Positions 23,085-31,675 of a DNA stretch of 64,000 bases are shown here, piece by piece. The stretch lies in the NCBI RefSeq assembly GCF_003987655.1, contig NZ_NGKC01000005.1, forward strand, positions 1 to 64,000, given 5' to 3'. The notes under the pieces are model-generated. The model worked only from the letters and a program-made list of their open reading frames with translations, was not told the DNA's origin and did not search any database. The position numbers and the translations under genes were made by a program. This DNA comes from Vagococcus acidifermentans (GTDB lineage Bacteria > Bacillota > Bacilli > Lactobacillales > Vagococcaceae). How positions within the stretch are numbered: position 1 is the stretch's first letter; every line of letters starts with the position of its first letter.

Positions 23085-23092
23085 GCTATAAT
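23064..23092 (+). promoter_or_regulatory. Promoter of rplU-prp-rpmA
   Basis: TTGACC (23064-23069) and TATAAT (23087-23092) are separated by 17 nt. The element overlaps the preceding terminator stem and T-run. Confidence 0.75.
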
Positions 23093-23098
23093 CTGAAT

Positions 23099-23219
23099 GT
23101 TGTAATTGTGAGCACCACAGCTACAACCGCGCGGAAATAAGTTAAATAGAAGCATAACTCTTACGGAGTTATCACTTATCACGGCGAGTCTAAGTAAAGA
23201 AGAGGAGGTGCTTAGCGGC
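23099..23219 (+). ncRNA. Ribosomal protein L21 leader
   Basis: The 120-nt leader before rplU contains gtgagcaccacagct, aaccgcgcggaaataagtt, and a gataactc/gagttatc-type hairpin (cataactcttacggagttatc). The position and the ACCGCGCGG-AAUAAGUU stretch fit the L21 leader known upstream of rplU in Bacilli. I assign it from position and recalled motifs; the fold was not computed. Confidence 0.6.
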
Positions 23220-23528
23220 ATGTATGCAATTATTAAAACTGGTGGTAAGCAAGTAAAAGTGGAAGTCGGTCAAGCAATTTACGTTGAAAAACTGGACGTG
23301 GCAACCGGCGAAAAAGTAGTATTCGATGAAGTGGTTTTAGTCGGCGGCGAAACAACAAAAGTTGGAACACCGACCATCGAAGGCGCAACTGTTGAAGGAA
23401 CTGTTGAAAAACAGGGCAAGCAAAAGAAAGTTGTGACATACAAATACAAACCAAAAAAATCTAGCCATCGTAAACAAGGTCATCGTCAACCTTACACAAA
23501 AGTGATGATTGAAGCGATCAACGCTTAA
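23220..23528 (+). CDS. rplU: 50S ribosomal protein L21
   Basis: L21 binds 23S rRNA in the large subunit. The 102-residue protein begins [18 protein letters not shown] and ends in the basic rRNA-binding segment ([19 protein letters not shown]). ATG 23220 is 11 nt from AGGAGG. An in-frame GTG overlaps the ribosome site and is rejected. It is first in the rplU-prp-rpmA operon. Confidence 0.97.
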   Translation: MYAIIKTGGKQVKVEVGQAIYVEKLDVATGEKVVFDEVVLVGGETTKVGTPTIEGATVEGTVEKQGKQKKVVTYKYKPKKSSHRKQGHRQPYTKVMIEAINA

Positions 23529-23557
23529 TTTGAACGGTGAAAGTGGAGGTCATGCAA

Positions 23558-23893
23558 GTGATTCAGGCGACAATCAAACGAAATCAGCAGCAAGAGATTA
23601 TTTCTGTTGAAATTACCGGGCACGCAGACTATGCTGCGTACGGCAGTGATATCGTGTGTGCAGGTGTCTCTGCGCTGGCGGCCAATACGATTAACAGTAT
23701 TGAAAAGCTGGCTGGTTACCGGCCGATTCTTGAAGTGAATGAAACAGACGGCGGGTATCTTTATTGCGAAACGCCGGCTGGCTTGAGCGGCAAACAGCGG
23801 GAAACCACTCAGGTTTTGTTTGAGAGTTTACTGATTGGCTTACAGAGCGTGGCTGAAGAATATGACAAGTACATCAAAATTATGCTGGTTTAA
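23558..23893 (+). CDS. prp: Ribosomal-processing cysteine protease Prp
   Basis: Prp removes the short N-terminal extension of ribosomal protein L27, a maturation step essential in Firmicutes. With the GTG at 23558 as start (8 nt after GGAGG), the protein is 111 residues and the catalytic pair falls at H22 ([16 protein letters not shown]) and C34, the family positions. An ATG 6 nt upstream is only 2 nt from the ribosome site. Its substrate, rpmA, is the next gene and carries the matching cleavage motif. Confidence 0.94.
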   Translation: MIQATIKRNQQQEIISVEITGHADYAAYGSDIVCAGVSALAANTINSIEKLAGYRPILEVNETDGGYLYCETPAGLSGKQRETTQVLFESLLIGLQSVAEEYDKYIKIMLV

Positions 23894-23907
23894 GGAGGTC
23901 GAAACCT

Positions 23908-24192
23908 ATGTTGAAAATGAATCTACAATTATTCGCGACGAAAAAAGGTGGCGGTTCAACTGCCAACGGTCGTGATTCACAATCAAAACGTCTGGGTGCT
24001 AAAAGTGCCGACGGCGAAACAGTGACAGGCGGCGCAATTTTGTACCGTCAGCGCGGTACTAAAATTTATCCGGGTGTCAATGTTGGCCGTGGCGGCGACG
24101 ATACACTTTATGCAAAAGTAGACGGTGTCGTCCGTTTTGAACGCAAAGGACGGGACAAAAAACAAGTCTCTGTCTATCCGATTGCTAAATAA
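23908..24192 (+). CDS. rpmA: 50S ribosomal protein L27 (precursor with Prp-cleaved extension)
   Basis: L27 reaches the peptidyl transferase centre with its N-terminus. The 94-residue precursor begins [15 protein letters not shown]; the NLQLFA segment is the Prp recognition site and cleavage after FA exposes the functional TKKGGGST end. The body has [25 protein letters not shown] split by the usual glycines, and [15 protein letters not shown]. It starts after AAGGAGG and is last in the operon, before a strong terminator. Confidence 0.97.
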   Translation: MLKMNLQLFATKKGGGSTANGRDSQSKRLGAKSADGETVTGGAILYRQRGTKIYPGVNVGRGGDDTLYAKVDGVVRFERKGRDKKQVSVYPIAK

Positions 24193-24206
24193 GACAATGA
24201 ACATGA

Positions 24207-24238
24207 AAAACAGTCTGTCGCTGACAGGCTGTTTTTTT
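24207..24238 (+). terminator. Terminator of rplU-prp-rpmA
   Basis: aaaacagtctgtc (24207-24219) pairs with gacaggctgtttt (24223-24235), followed by T residues. Confidence 0.93.
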
Positions 24239-24293
24239 GTAGTCAGGAAAAAGGTTTTACTATCGGACTTTAGTTTAATTTGGTTTCACAGTC

Positions 24294-24302
24294 TGTTATA
24301 AT
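24294..24302 (+). promoter_or_regulatory. Extended -10 promoter of the pepP/efp operon
   Basis: TGtTATAAT at 24294-24302 lies 33 nt before the start codon. A weak -35 (TTTAAT, 24274-24279) is about 17 nt upstream. Confidence 0.55.
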
Positions 24303-24334
24303 TTAAAGAAGAACAGATGAAAGAGAGTGATGAC

Positions 24335-25402
24335 ATGGGATTGTTACGCGTTGACCGGCTGCGGGAACTGATGCGGACCACTGATATTTCTGCTTTTCTT
24401 GTGACAAATCGTTACAATCTGCGTTATCTAACCGGTTTTTCCGGCAGTGCGGGAGCTGCTTTGATAACAGCAGACGCTGCTTTCCTGCTCACGGATTTCC
24501 GCTACGTGGACCAGGCACGCTCGCAGGCTGCAGAGTTTGACATCATTCAAAGACAAGGGCCGATGGAAGAGCTGATTGCTGAATTGTTGTCAAAGGAGCA
24601 TGCTGAAAATTTAGCGTTTGAAGAGGAAACAGTCACCTTCAAGGAGTACCTTGAACTGGAGGCTTTAGTAGAGCAAGACTTGCTGCCTGTTTCAGGGCTA
24701 GTGGAAACACTTCGCGAAGTCAAAGATACAGCAGAAATAAAAACCATCAAGAAAGCCTGTGCCATTGCAGATGCGGCGTTCGAGCACATTCTGACGTGTA
24801 TCCGACCGGGCATGACAGAGCGTCAAATCGCCAATGAACTGGATTTCTATATGCGGTCGATGGGTGCCAGCGGAGTCTCATTCGAGACAATTGTCGCCAG
24901 CGGTGAACGTTCTGCTCTGCCGCATGGCGTGGCAACTGACAAGGAGATTGCTGTCGGCGAGTTTGTGACACTGGATTTCGGCTGCTATTATGACGGATAT
25001 GTTTCTGACATCACGCGCACAATCGCGATTGGCGAACCGTCTGACCAATTAAAGGACATTTATCAGATTGTGTTCGATGCCCAGCAGCAAGTCATGTCAG
25101 CAGCCAGACCCGGGATGACCGGGAAAGAACTGGATGCTGTCGCACGTGATTACATCACGCAAAAAGGATATGGTGAAGCTTTCGGGCATACGACTGGTCA
25201 CGGCATCGGTTTGGAAGTGCACGAGGGGCCGCATGTGTCGGCAATCTCAGATGTGCCGCTCGTTGCAAACAACATCATCACAAACGAACCGGGCATTTAT
25301 TTATCAGGGATTGGCGGTGTCCGGATTGAAGATGACCTGTTAATCACGGAAAATGGTGTGGAGAGTTTGACACAATCACCAAAAGAGCTTATTATTTTAT
25401 AG
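24335..25402 (+). CDS. Xaa-Pro aminopeptidase family protein (M24)
   Basis: Metallopeptidase of the pita-bread fold that removes N-terminal residues preceding proline. The N-terminal creatinase-like domain (ISAFLVTNRYNLRYLTGFSG) is followed by the catalytic domain with LDFGCYYDGYVSDITRT (two Asp ligands), GHTTGHGIGLEVHEGP (His ligand), ITNEPGIY and RIEDD (Glu ligands). All five metal ligands are present. ATG 24335 gives 355 residues, the length of Bacillus YqhT; another in-frame ATG at 24317 has no ribosome site. Immediately upstream of efp, as yqhT is in Bacillus. Confidence 0.9.
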   Translation: MGLLRVDRLRELMRTTDISAFLVTNRYNLRYLTGFSGSAGAALITADAAFLLTDFRYVDQARSQAAEFDIIQRQGPMEELIAELLSKEHAENLAFEEETVTFKEYLELEALVEQDLLPVSGLVETLREVKDTAEIKTIKKACAIADAAFEHILTCIRPGMTERQIANELDFYMRSMGASGVSFETIVASGERSALPHGVATDKEIAVGEFVTLDFGCYYDGYVSDITRTIAIGEPSDQLKDIYQIVFDAQQQVMSAARPGMTGKELDAVARDYITQKGYGEAFGHTTGHGIGLEVHEGPHVSAISDVPLVANNIITNEPGIYLSGIGGVRIEDDLLITENGVESLTQSPKELIIL

Positions 25403-25457
25403 ACAAATACTTGTAGACTCGGCAAAAGGCTGAGCAGCAGATAGTAGGAGGAAACTG

Positions 25458-26015
25458 ATGATTTCTGTAAATGATTTAAAAACCGGCTTGACAATCGAAT
25501 TTGACGGCGGCATTTGGCGTGTCATTGATTTTCAACATGTGAAACCCGGCAAAGGCGGCGCGTTTGTGCGAACAAAACTGAGAAATCTGCGTAACGGCGG
25601 TGTGCAGGAAAAGACCTTCCGTGCAGGGGAAAAAGTGGCGAAAGCACAAATCGACAACCGGAAAATGCAATATCTGTATGAGAGCGGCGGCAATCATGTG
25701 TTTATGGACACAACGACTTATGAACAAATCGAATTGCCTGAAGAACAAATCGAAGACGAATTGAAGTATATTTTGGAGAACAGCGAACTCAACATTATTA
25801 TGTTTGGTTCTGAAACACTGGGTGTCGATTTGCCGAACACAGTTACGCTGGAAGTAGCCGATACTGAACCGGGAATCCGGGGCGATACGTCATCCGGCGG
25901 GTCGAAACCGGCGACAATGGAAACGGGTCTGGTCGTGCAAGTGCCGTTCTTCATCAATCAGGGAGACAAACTGGTGATCAACACAAGTGACGGGTCTTAT
26001 GTGTCACGTGCATAA
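25458..26015 (+). CDS. efp: Elongation factor P
   Basis: EF-P rescues ribosomes stalled at polyproline stretches. The 185-residue protein has three OB/KOW-type domains. The tip loop KPGKGGAF places K32 at the position modified by 5-aminopentanol in Bacillus. The flanking Pro/Gly pattern is the Firmicutes type rather than the beta-lysyl (EpmA) type. ATG 25458 follows AGGAGG. Confidence 0.96.
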   Translation: MISVNDLKTGLTIEFDGGIWRVIDFQHVKPGKGGAFVRTKLRNLRNGGVQEKTFRAGEKVAKAQIDNRKMQYLYESGGNHVFMDTTTYEQIELPEEQIEDELKYILENSELNIIMFGSETLGVDLPNTVTLEVADTEPGIRGDTSSGGSKPATMETGLVVQVPFFINQGDKLVINTSDGSYVSRA

Positions 26016-26037
26016 TGAATCTAAAGGAGGAAAACCT

Positions 26038-26466
26038 ATGCCAGAGAACAAAAATTTAGTCTTAAGCAATCCAGCTGAAGAAATCAATGGCGAAATTGTC
26101 GTGGCACCGGAAGTAATCGAGGTAATCGTGGGCATTGCAGCGTCCAATGTGCCGGGAGTCTATGCCATGAGAGGCACGTTGGCATCCAACGTGACAGAGC
26201 TTTTAGGCCGCTCGGCGCATGACAAAGGCGTGTACCTGTCCTCAGAAGAAGGCGACATCAAAATTGATTTGTACTGCTATTTGAACTATGGTGTCTCTGT
26301 TCCTAAAGTCGCTGTAGACATGCAGAAAAAAGTGAAACAGCAAGTGTTGTACATGACCGATTTGGAATTATCAGAAGTCAACATCCATGTTGTCGGTGTG
26401 ATTCCGGAAAAAACGGTTCTTCCTGACTTGGATGAACTGTTTGATGCTGAAGATGAGGAAGACTAG
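26038..26466 (+). CDS. yqhY: Asp23/YqhY family envelope stress protein
   Basis: Member of the Asp23/Gls24 (DUF322) family. The Bacillus homologue YqhY is connected to acetyl-CoA carboxylase control, and Staphylococcus Asp23 sits at the membrane. The 142-residue protein has the family core EIVVAPEVIEVIVGIAASNVPGVYAMRG in two halves and a conserved YGVSVPKVAVDMQKKVKQQV, and an acidic tail ending EDEED. ATG 26038 follows AAGGAGG. In Bacillus it follows accB-accC; these are missing here, so any role with carboxylase would work in trans. Confidence 0.9.
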   Translation: MPENKNLVLSNPAEEINGEIVVAPEVIEVIVGIAASNVPGVYAMRGTLASNVTELLGRSAHDKGVYLSSEEGDIKIDLYCYLNYGVSVPKVAVDMQKKVKQQVLYMTDLELSEVNIHVVGVIPEKTVLPDLDELFDAEDEED

Positions 26467-26467
26467 T

Positions 26468-26911
26468 GTGGAGTTAACAAGACATCAAATTAGACAATTA
26501 GCTTTTCAGGCGCTTTTTGCCCGGTCGTTCAATGAGGCGCAGCCTGTTGCGGAAATACTCGCCTATGTTTTGGCGGAATCGGCCGATGTACCGGCAGAGG
26601 AGGTAGCAACGAGCGAGATTCCCTCTTACTTGACCTTGCTGGCAGAAGGTGTAACGGAAAAACAGCCTGAGCTGGATGAATTGATCAGCACCCACCTGAA
26701 CAAATGGCGGCTTGAGCGGATTTCAAAAACAGATTTGATTATCTTGCGTTTAGCAACGTTTGAGATGCTGTATCTTGACAACGTCCCGCCGAAGGTATCG
26801 TTAAATGAGGCACTCGAGCTGACAAAAGAATTCAGCGGGGATGAATCGCGGCGGTTCGTCAACGGCGTGCTGTCATCCATTATGCACAAAGTCGACTCGG
26901 AAAAGCAATAA
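26468..26911 (+). CDS. nusB: Transcription antitermination factor NusB
   Basis: NusB, with NusE/S10, binds boxA RNA in rRNA antitermination. The 147-residue all-helical protein has LTRHQIRQLAFQALFA at the N-terminus and RISKTDLIILRLATFEMLY plus VSLNEALELTKEF in the second half. The start is GTG 26468, one base after the yqhY stop, with GAGGAAG just upstream; a further upstream ATG in frame lies inside yqhY. Translational coupling to yqhY is likely. Confidence 0.93.
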   Translation: MELTRHQIRQLAFQALFARSFNEAQPVAEILAYVLAESADVPAEEVATSEIPSYLTLLAEGVTEKQPELDELISTHLNKWRLERISKTDLIILRLATFEMLYLDNVPPKVSLNEALELTKEFSGDESRRFVNGVLSSIMHKVDSEKQ

Positions 26912-26932
26912 CACGCTTTTTCGAGTTTTTTT
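26895..26932 (+). terminator. Terminator at the nusB end
   Basis: actcggaaaagc (26895-26906) pairs with gctttttcgagt (12 bp with one G-U), followed by T residues. It overlaps the nusB stop codon. folD therefore has its own promoter: TGcTAGAAT (26966-26974). Confidence 0.88.
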
Positions 26933-27006
26933 GTGTGCCGGCAGCTTTTTACACGTTATAAATTATGCTAGAATAGACCTAAAAAGACAGAAAAGAGGAA
27001 AGATGC

Positions 27007-27846
27007 ATGGCGAAACTCATTGATGGCAAAAAACTAGCAGGAGAAATCACTGCACAATTAACAGAAGAAGTCAGCCGCATGAAAGAAAAAGGTATCGTGC
27101 CTGGGCTTGTGGTGCTTTTGGTAGGGGACAATCCTGCCAGCCAAACGTACGTGAAGAACAAAGAAATCAGTGCCAAAAAAATCGGCATTCATTCCGTTGT
27201 TGAACGCATCCCGGCCAGTATCACCGAAGCAGAACTGCTGGCTAAAATCGAGGCCTATAATCAGGATGAGACGATTCACGGTATACTGGTGCAGCTGCCT
27301 TTGCCGAAGCACATCGATGCTGACAAAGTCCTGCTTGCGATTCATCCGAAAAAAGATGTAGATGGTTTCCATCCTTACAACATGGGACAGCTTTTCATCG
27401 GCAGTCCCGATAAAATCCCGTGCACGCCATATGGCATCATGAAGATGCTTGAGGCTTACCAGATTGAGCCGGAAGGCAAAAAAGCCGTTGTTATCGGCAG
27501 AAGCAACATTGTCGGCAAACCGATGGCGCAGCTTTTACTGATGCAAAACGCAACAGTGACCATGACCCATTCCCGTACACAAGATTTGCCGGCTGTGGCC
27601 CGTGAGGCAGACATTCTGGTAGTGGCCATCGGCCGCGGGAATTTTGTGACGAAAGAGTTTGTTAAACCGGGTGCCGTTGTGATTGACGTGGGCATGAACC
27701 GTGATGAAAACGGCAAATTGATCGGCGATGTCAAATTTGATGAGGTTGAACCGGTTGCCGGATTTATTACACCGGTCCCCGGCGGAGTCGGTCCGATGAC
27801 GATTGCCATGCTGATGGAACAGACGGTGGCAAATGCGAGAAAATAA
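27007..27846 (+). CDS. folD: Bifunctional methylenetetrahydrofolate dehydrogenase/cyclohydrolase
   Basis: FolD interconverts 5,10-methylene- and 10-formyl-tetrahydrofolate, using NADP. The 279-residue protein has [21 protein letters not shown] (interrupted by the usual active-site lysine), [21 protein letters not shown], the Rossmann [17 protein letters not shown] and the C-terminal [18 protein letters not shown] 27007 follows AGAGGAAAG. It heads the folD-xseA-xseB-ispA-tlyA-argR-recN run, which is transcribed without internal terminators. Confidence 0.96.
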   Translation: MAKLIDGKKLAGEITAQLTEEVSRMKEKGIVPGLVVLLVGDNPASQTYVKNKEISAKKIGIHSVVERIPASITEAELLAKIEAYNQDETIHGILVQLPLPKHIDADKVLLAIHPKKDVDGFHPYNMGQLFIGSPDKIPCTPYGIMKMLEAYQIEPEGKKAVVIGRSNIVGKPMAQLLLMQNATVTMTHSRTQDLPAVAREADILVVAIGRGNFVTKEFVKPGAVVIDVGMNRDENGKLIGDVKFDEVEPVAGFITPVPGGVGPMTIAMLMEQTVANARK

Positions 27847-27868
27847 AAAGGTAAGGAAGTTTTGAGGC

Positions 27869-29215
27869 ATGTCTCAGGAAAGATATTTATCAGTGACAGC
27901 ATTGACAAAATACCTCAAGCGCAAATTTGATGCGGACCCTTATTTGGAACGGGTTTTTCTGACTGGCGAAATATCCAATTACCGGCTTCGTGCGAATGCC
28001 CACCAATATTTCAGCTTGAAAGATGACGGGGCTAAAATCTCGGCGGTCATGTTTAAAGGCGCCTTTCAGAAGCTGAAGTTTCAGCTTGAGGAAGGGATGA
28101 AGGTGCTCGCCATCGGCAGAGTGTCGCTTTATGAACCGAGCGGCAGCTACCAGCTTTACGTGGAACACATGGAGCCTGACGGCATCGGCGCACTGTATCA
28201 GGCGCTGGAAAAAATGAAGCAAAAGCTCTCTCAGGAGGGCTTGTTTCAGTCTGAACACAAGCAGGCCATCCCAGCTTTTCCAAAACGTATCGCTGTAGTG
28301 ACCAGCCCGAGCGGTGCGGTTATCCGCGATATCATAACGACCATCAAGCGCCGGTTCCCGATTGTTGAGCTGGTGGTGTTTCCGACGGTTGTCCAAGGTG
28401 ACAAAGCGGCGGCGGATATCGTTAAAAGCATTGAAAGAGTTGAACGGGCAGGGAATTTTGATACGATGATTATTGCCCGCGGCGGCGGTTCCATTGAAGA
28501 TTTGTGGCCGTTTAACGAGGAGATCGTGGCGCGTGCCATTTACCAGGCGGACACCCCGGTGATTTCATCTGTCGGTCACGAAACCGACATCACGATTTCC
28601 GATTTGGTAGCGGACGTCAGGGCGGCCACGCCAACCGCCGCAGCCGAGCTGTCCGTTCCGGTGCTGACCGAAGAGTTGTATAAAATACGTCAGCAGGAAG
28701 CCCGTTTGCTGCAAACGATGTCCTATTTACTGAAAAAGGACCGTCAGCGGCTTCAACATAGTCTGGATTCTTATGTGTTCAAACATCCGGGCCGACTATA
28801 CGAGGGTTTTTCCATGAGGTTGGATTTGTTGAAGCAGCGGCTTCAGCAGGCTGTTTATCAAACAGTCCAAACGCGTCAAGCTCAATTTGCGAAGCAGCAG
28901 AACCGGCTGCTGCTGCAAAATCCGAAAGACCGGGTCCAGCGCAGCCGGGAACAGCTGGAGCGGGTCAGCGAGCGTTTGTTGACCAGTGTTGCCACCTATC
29001 AGGACCGGCGCCGAAGAGAGTTGGCTGATGCGGTGTCGGCACTGGACTTGTTAAGTCCCTTGAAAACGATGGCGCGGGGCTATAGTTATACTGTCAGTGA
29101 CGGGCGGATTATCAAATCTGTGGATGATGTTGCAGAAGGACAGCAGCTCACAACGAATTTGCAAGACGGTTATTTAGAATCGACTGTCTCGAAAATACAT
29201 AAGAAAGCGGAGTAA
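27869..29215 (+). CDS. xseA: Exodeoxyribonuclease VII large subunit
   Basis: Catalytic subunit of the single-strand DNA exonuclease ExoVII. The 448-residue protein has an N-terminal OB domain (LTGEISNYRLRANAHQYFSLKD), the catalytic core (RIAVVTSPSGAVIRDIITTIKRR, ARGGGSIEDLWPFNEE, SVGHETDITISD, AATPTAAAE) and a long coiled-coil, basic C-terminal region that binds XseB copies. It starts 22 nt after folD. Confidence 0.95.
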   Translation: MSQERYLSVTALTKYLKRKFDADPYLERVFLTGEISNYRLRANAHQYFSLKDDGAKISAVMFKGAFQKLKFQLEEGMKVLAIGRVSLYEPSGSYQLYVEHMEPDGIGALYQALEKMKQKLSQEGLFQSEHKQAIPAFPKRIAVVTSPSGAVIRDIITTIKRRFPIVELVVFPTVVQGDKAAADIVKSIERVERAGNFDTMIIARGGGSIEDLWPFNEEIVARAIYQADTPVISSVGHETDITISDLVADVRAATPTAAAELSVPVLTEELYKIRQQEARLLQTMSYLLKKDRQRLQHSLDSYVFKHPGRLYEGFSMRLDLLKQRLQQAVYQTVQTRQAQFAKQQNRLLLQNPKDRVQRSREQLERVSERLLTSVATYQDRRRRELADAVSALDLLSPLKTMARGYSYTVSDGRIIKSVDDVAEGQQLTTNLQDGYLESTVSKIHKKAE

Positions 29216-29220
29216 CGTGA

Positions 29221-29454
29221 ATGACAACAGAAAATAGAAAAACATTTGAAGAAGCCATGACGGAACTGGAAGGAATCGTCAAAGAGCTGGAAGGCGGCGA
29301 CATTCCGTTGGAGCAGGCGCTTGCCCATTTTCAAAAAGGCGTTGAATTAAGCAAGTTGTGTCAGGAAACATTGACCAGTGCCGAAGAGATGCTGACTAAA
29401 ATCATGACGGAAAACGGTCAGGAGATTCCTTTTGATGACAAAGGAGAGGAATAG
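29221..29454 (+). CDS. xseB: Exodeoxyribonuclease VII small subunit
   Basis: Small helical subunit that decorates the XseA coiled coil. The 77-residue protein has TFEEAMTELEGIVKELEGGD and LEQALAHFQKGVELSKLCQ, the family helix pair. The start is 5 nt after the xseA stop, and its stop directly abuts the ispA start, so translation is coupled. Confidence 0.94.
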   Translation: MTTENRKTFEEAMTELEGIVKELEGGDIPLEQALAHFQKGVELSKLCQETLTSAEEMLTKIMTENGQEIPFDDKGEE

Positions 29455-30348
29455 ATGACACAGACTTTTTCAGCATTTGCCGGTGCGCATGTGCCTGAGA
29501 TCGACAGCATCATGCGCGGATTTTTAAAGAAAAACAGCGCATCTGCCAAGCTGTTTGAGGCAATGGACTACTCGGTGGCAGCGGGCGGGAAACGATTTCG
29601 TCCGCTGCTGTTGATTGCCGCCGCGGAATTTCTCGGCCAGCCGGCAACGGCAGGTGTTTATCAGGCCGCCAGTGCGCTGGAGATGATTCATACATACTCG
29701 CTGATTCATGACGATTTGCCGGCGATGGATGATGATGAACTGCGCCGCGGTCGTCCGACGAACCACAAAGTGTTCGGCGAAGCGTTGGCGATACTGGCCG
29801 GTGATGGCTTGCTGACAGAGGCATTCCATTTGGTCAGTCAGGCGGACTTGCCGGCGGAAGCGGTCTTGGCTATTACGCAGCTGTTTGCAAACGCAGCCGG
29901 GGCCAATGGGATGATTGCCGGGCAAGTGCTTGATATCCAGTCGGAAAACCGGCAAATTACGCTTGAAACTCTGCAAAAGATGCATCGGCGCAAGACAGGC
30001 GCCTTGATTCGTGCGGCTGTCGCGGCCGCTACAGCCCTTGTGCCGCACCCGGCAGAAGCGGGCAGTGCTTTGCTGAGATATGCTGAACATTTGGGCATGG
30101 CATTCCAAATACGTGATGATTTGCTGGATGTGATCGGCGATGAGCAGACAATCGGCAAGAAGACTGGCGCGGACCAAGCGCTTCACAAAAGCACGTATGT
30201 GTCGCTTTTGGGGATTGCCGGAGCGGAGACGGCCCTTGACGATGAGTGTGATCACGCCGCTGCCGCCTTGCAGCAGGCAAAAGCGGCGCTGGATGTGACT
30301 GGTCAGACGATGCTTGATGTGATATTAAAAGAATTGACGGAGATATGA
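29455..30348 (+). CDS. ispA: Polyprenyl (farnesyl/geranyl) diphosphate synthase
   Basis: Trans-prenyltransferase that builds geranyl/farnesyl diphosphate for undecaprenyl phosphate and quinone synthesis. The 297-residue protein has AAGGKRFRP, the first aspartate-rich motif HDDLPAMDDDELRRGRPT, and the second motif in FQIRDDLLDVIGD, with KKTGAD. ATG 29455 directly follows the xseB stop; its ribosome site lies inside xseB. In Bacillus dxs follows, here it is absent; the isoprenoid precursor is probably made by the mevalonate route encoded elsewhere. Confidence 0.94.
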   Translation: MTQTFSAFAGAHVPEIDSIMRGFLKKNSASAKLFEAMDYSVAAGGKRFRPLLLIAAAEFLGQPATAGVYQAASALEMIHTYSLIHDDLPAMDDDELRRGRPTNHKVFGEALAILAGDGLLTEAFHLVSQADLPAEAVLAITQLFANAAGANGMIAGQVLDIQSENRQITLETLQKMHRRKTGALIRAAVAAATALVPHPAEAGSALLRYAEHLGMAFQIRDDLLDVIGDEQTIGKKTGADQALHKSTYVSLLGIAGAETALDDECDHAAAALQQAKAALDVTGQTMLDVILKELTEI

Positions 30349-31196
30349 TGGCTGATAAATTAAAAAAAGAGCGGGTGGATGTCCTTGCTGTCCAGCAGGG
30401 GCTGGCAGATACGAGGGAAAAAGCCAAGCGCATGATTATGGCAGGATTGGTCTATGATGACAAAAACCAGCGTTATGACAAACCGGGCGAAAAGATAAAT
30501 GCAGAAACGCCGCTCCACACCAAAGGCGACGGGTTAAAATACGTTTCCAGAGGCGGGTTGAAATTGGAAAAGGCGTTGGACGTTTTTCAAATCAATATGT
30601 CGGGGAAAATTTTGCTGGATATCGGGTCCTCTACCGGCGGTTTCACGGATGTTGCCTTGCAAAACGGCGCTTCGCTCAGTTATGCGCTGGATGTCGGGTC
30701 GAACCAGCTGGCGTGGAAACTGCGCCAAGACCCGAGAGTTGTTGTGATGGAAAAGACGAATTTCCGCTATGCCAAACCGGAAGATTTTACACAAGGGCGG
30801 CCTGATATTGCAACCATTGACGTGTCGTTTATTTCACTTAACTTAATATTGCCGGTGCTGGCCGATATTTTGAAACCTGAAGGTGATGTGGTGGCGTTGA
30901 TTAAACCGCAGTTTGAAGCGGGGAAGGAACTGGTTGGCAAAAAAGGGGTCATCCGGGAAAAGAACATACACATCGCTGTATTGGCTCAGGTGCTGGATTT
31001 TGTGCTGAAACACGGGTATCATGTGACGGGGCTGGATTATTCGCCGATTACCGGTGGAGATGGGAATATTGAGTTTTTGGCGCATTTGACATTGGCGGAA
31101 CAAGGTAGCGGGAAGATACAGGCAGGTGTGCCGACACCCGCACAAGTGGTTGCTCTGGCGCATCAGGCATTGAAGCGTGAGACACATAAAAAGTAG
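30348..31196 (+). CDS. tlyA: TlyA family rRNA (cytidine-2'-O)-methyltransferase
   Basis: TlyA proteins join an S4 RNA-binding domain to an FtsJ-like SAM methyltransferase; the mycobacterial member methylates 16S and 23S rRNA and affects capreomycin sensitivity. The 282-residue protein has the S4 domain at 1-70 (ERVDVLAVQQGLADTREKAK, VSRGGLKLEKAL), the SAM motif LLDIGSSTGGFTDVALQ and the catalytic-site segments IDVSFISLNLILP and LIKPQFEAG. ATG 30348 is 5 nt after ACGGAG and overlaps the ispA stop; ATG 30345 is also possible. In Firmicutes the target is less studied, and a role in hemolysis is not implied. Confidence 0.92.
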   Translation: MADKLKKERVDVLAVQQGLADTREKAKRMIMAGLVYDDKNQRYDKPGEKINAETPLHTKGDGLKYVSRGGLKLEKALDVFQINMSGKILLDIGSSTGGFTDVALQNGASLSYALDVGSNQLAWKLRQDPRVVVMEKTNFRYAKPEDFTQGRPDIATIDVSFISLNLILPVLADILKPEGDVVALIKPQFEAGKELVGKKGVIREKNIHIAVLAQVLDFVLKHGYHVTGLDYSPITGGDGNIEFLAHLTLAEQGSGKIQAGVPTPAQVVALAHQALKRETHKK

Positions 31197-31213
31197 TTTT
31201 TGGAGGTGCTATC

Positions 31214-31660
31214 ATGCGTAAAAAAGACCGGCAGCGGCTGATACAAAAAATGATCAGGGAAGTGCCTGTGGGAAAACAGGAAGAGCTGGTTGCATTGCTG
31301 CAAGAACGCGGCGTGGATGTGACACAGGCAACCGTTTCGCGGGATATTAAAGAAATGAAGCTGGTAAAAGTCCCCATTGGTTTTCATGAGTACCGGTACA
31401 GCATGCCGAGCGAAAAGCAGGATTTTTCTCAGCGTTTGGAAAAACTGTTCCGTTCATCGTTCGTAGAACTGAAACAAATGGAAAAATTTGTCTCCATCCG
31501 CACTACCCCGGGCAGCGGCTTTGCTCTGGGCGGTTTGATTGAACAGGTCTTTCCGGAAAAAATATTTGTTGTCATGACCAATGATGACAAGGTGCTGATT
31601 ATCAGCATGTCAGAAGCGGATGCAGCGGCATTGAAGCAGCTGTTGCTGGATTTAGTATAA
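31214..31660 (+). CDS. argR: ArgR/AhrC family arginine repressor
   Basis: Hexameric regulator of arginine metabolism. The 148-residue protein has the winged-helix domain with TQATVSRDIKEMKLVKVP, the recognition motif of the family, and a C-terminal oligomerisation domain (PGSGFALGGLIEQVFPEKIF). In classical ArgR the ligand site carries a GDDT-type segment; here the corresponding stretch reads TNDDKVLII, so the two Asp are kept but Gly, Thr and the usual Cys are changed. Adjacent recN is the normal neighbour. Whether it responds to arginine should be treated as open. Confidence 0.9.
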   Translation: MRKKDRQRLIQKMIREVPVGKQEELVALLQERGVDVTQATVSRDIKEMKLVKVPIGFHEYRYSMPSEKQDFSQRLEKLFRSSFVELKQMEKFVSIRTTPGSGFALGGLIEQVFPEKIFVVMTNDDKVLIISMSEADAAALKQLLLDLV

Positions 31661-31675
31661 AGAAGGTGCTGAGAC

